The notes under the pieces were generated by a model. The model was not told the DNA's origin. It saw only the letters and a list, made by a program, of their open reading frames with translations, and ran no database searches. Of a stretch of DNA of 64,000 nucleotides, positions 63,666 to 64,000 are shown piece by piece (positions within the stretch are counted from its first letter, which is position 1; each line of letters begins with the position of its first letter). Both the position numbers and the translations under genes were made by a program. The DNA comes from Marinobacter fonticola (GTDB lineage: Bacteria; Pseudomonadota; Gammaproteobacteria; Pseudomonadales; Oleiphilaceae): positions 2,852,001-2,916,000 of the forward strand of contig NZ_CP043042.1 of the NCBI RefSeq assembly GCF_008122265.1. Reading direction: 5' to 3'.

Positions 63666-63719
63666 TTATTCGATCAGTGTACCTTATTCGGTCAATGTAC
63701 CTTATTCGATCAATGTACC
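63666..63719. repeat. Three 18-bp tandem units across the pyrH stop codon
   Basis: Units at 63702-63719, 63684-63701 and 63666-63683 (plus-strand form TTATTCGATCAATGTACC with one to two changes). On the minus strand each encodes GTL-I/T-E followed by TAA, so the last codons and stop of pyrH are repeated in tandem past the real stop. Confidence 0.9.
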
Positions 63720-64000
63720 TTCGGCTTCGCCAACGACGATACGGGTGAGCGCGCCAGATTTGTTCATGTTGAACACCCGAACCGGCATGCTCTGATCCCG
63801 GCACAGACAAATAGCGGTCAAATCCATCACGCCCAGCTTCTTGTCCAAAACCTCATCGTAAGTCAGAACTTCGTATTTCTCGGCTGTTGGATCCTTCACC
63901 GGGTCGGCCGAGTAAACGCCGTCTACTTTCGTAGCCTTCAGAACAACGTCCGCATCGATTTCGATACCACGCAAACAAGCGGCGGAATCAGTGGTAAAGA
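63702..64000 (-). CDS. pyrH: UMP kinase (5' part outside window)
   Basis: The visible 98 C-terminal residues of UMP kinase, which makes UDP for nucleic acid and envelope precursors. Matches: [90 protein letters not shown]. The stop is TAA at 63702. The 3' end lies in a threefold 18-bp duplication. It heads the visible part of the pyrH-frr-uppS-cdsA run. Confidence 0.95.
   Translation of the reverse strand, partial: FTTDSAACLRGIEIDADVVLKATKVDGVYSADPVKDPTAEKYEVLTYDEVLDKKLGVMDLTAICLCRDQSMPVRVFNMNKSGALTRIVVGEAEGTLIE

Overview
This window looks like a chromosomal segment of a Marinobacter-like marine gammaproteobacterium. The order pyrH-frr-uppS-cdsA-dxr-rseP-bamA-skp-lpxD-fabZ-lpxA-lpxB-rnhB at the right end is the gammaproteobacterial envelope cluster, in the Pseudomonas-type arrangement with dxr after cdsA. 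The genus is an inference, since no rRNA lies in the window. The left half is a metal-handling accessory region and the right half is mostly core chromosome.

Layout. 1-6.3 kb (minus): a copper island of dsbD-like (cut by the edge), dsbG-like, a small secreted protein, a TVP38-family membrane protein, a small membrane protein, copA and a cueR-like MerR regulator. 6.5-9.9 kb: a Cys-rich membrane protein, then secreted or periplasmic proteins (Cys protein, Met-rich protein, DUF411 protein, beta-propeller, cytochrome c). 9.9-14.7 kb: a broken CDF transporter, an intact CDF zinc/cadmium transporter, an ACR3-like permease, a DsbA-like protein, CtaG and Sco. 14.9-30.7 kb: an AT-richer block with an OmpR-family regulator, two PhoQ-like kinases, two small secreted proteins, a czcCBA efflux operon, two intact porins, one porin remnant, a group II intron remnant, an IS3-family remnant and a ZIP transporter. 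31.4-37.4 kb (minus): redox enzymes (quinone-oxidoreductase-like MDR, flavin disulfide reductase, Old Yellow Enzyme, zinc alcohol dehydrogenase, SDR). 37.6-41.6 kb: a hypothetical protein, YciO, BolA, topoisomerase III. 41.9-48.4 kb: an OmpR-family regulator, a LysM/FecR protein, a CHASE2-PAS histidine kinase and an FN3 lipoprotein. 49.0-49.9 kb: an initiator-tRNA array. 50.1-64 kb: a diguanylate cyclase, then the envelope cluster on the minus strand.

The most interesting signals are regulatory and structural. First, a 19-bp direct-repeat motif (TTCA-type half-sites 11 bp apart) occurs seven times in the 14.8-29.6 kb block. In six cases it lies upstream of a gene in the same orientation relative to that gene: the response regulator, both small secreted proteins, czcC and both intact porins. 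This suggests one local regulon run by one regulator and two sister kinases. Second, three promoters have MerR-type architecture with a 19-bp spacer. One of them ties an uncharacterised Cys-rich membrane protein to the CueR-like circuit. Third, the tRNA-fMet locus is an array of 129-bp repeats. Each repeat carries a 5' half of the initiator tRNA cut in the anticodon loop, plus an inverted copy of the anticodon arm, and the whole is bracketed by a strong sigma-70 promoter and a terminator. Fourth, short tandem duplications recur at the 3' ends of several genes.

All assignments come from reading translated sequence and DNA by eye. No database search was run.
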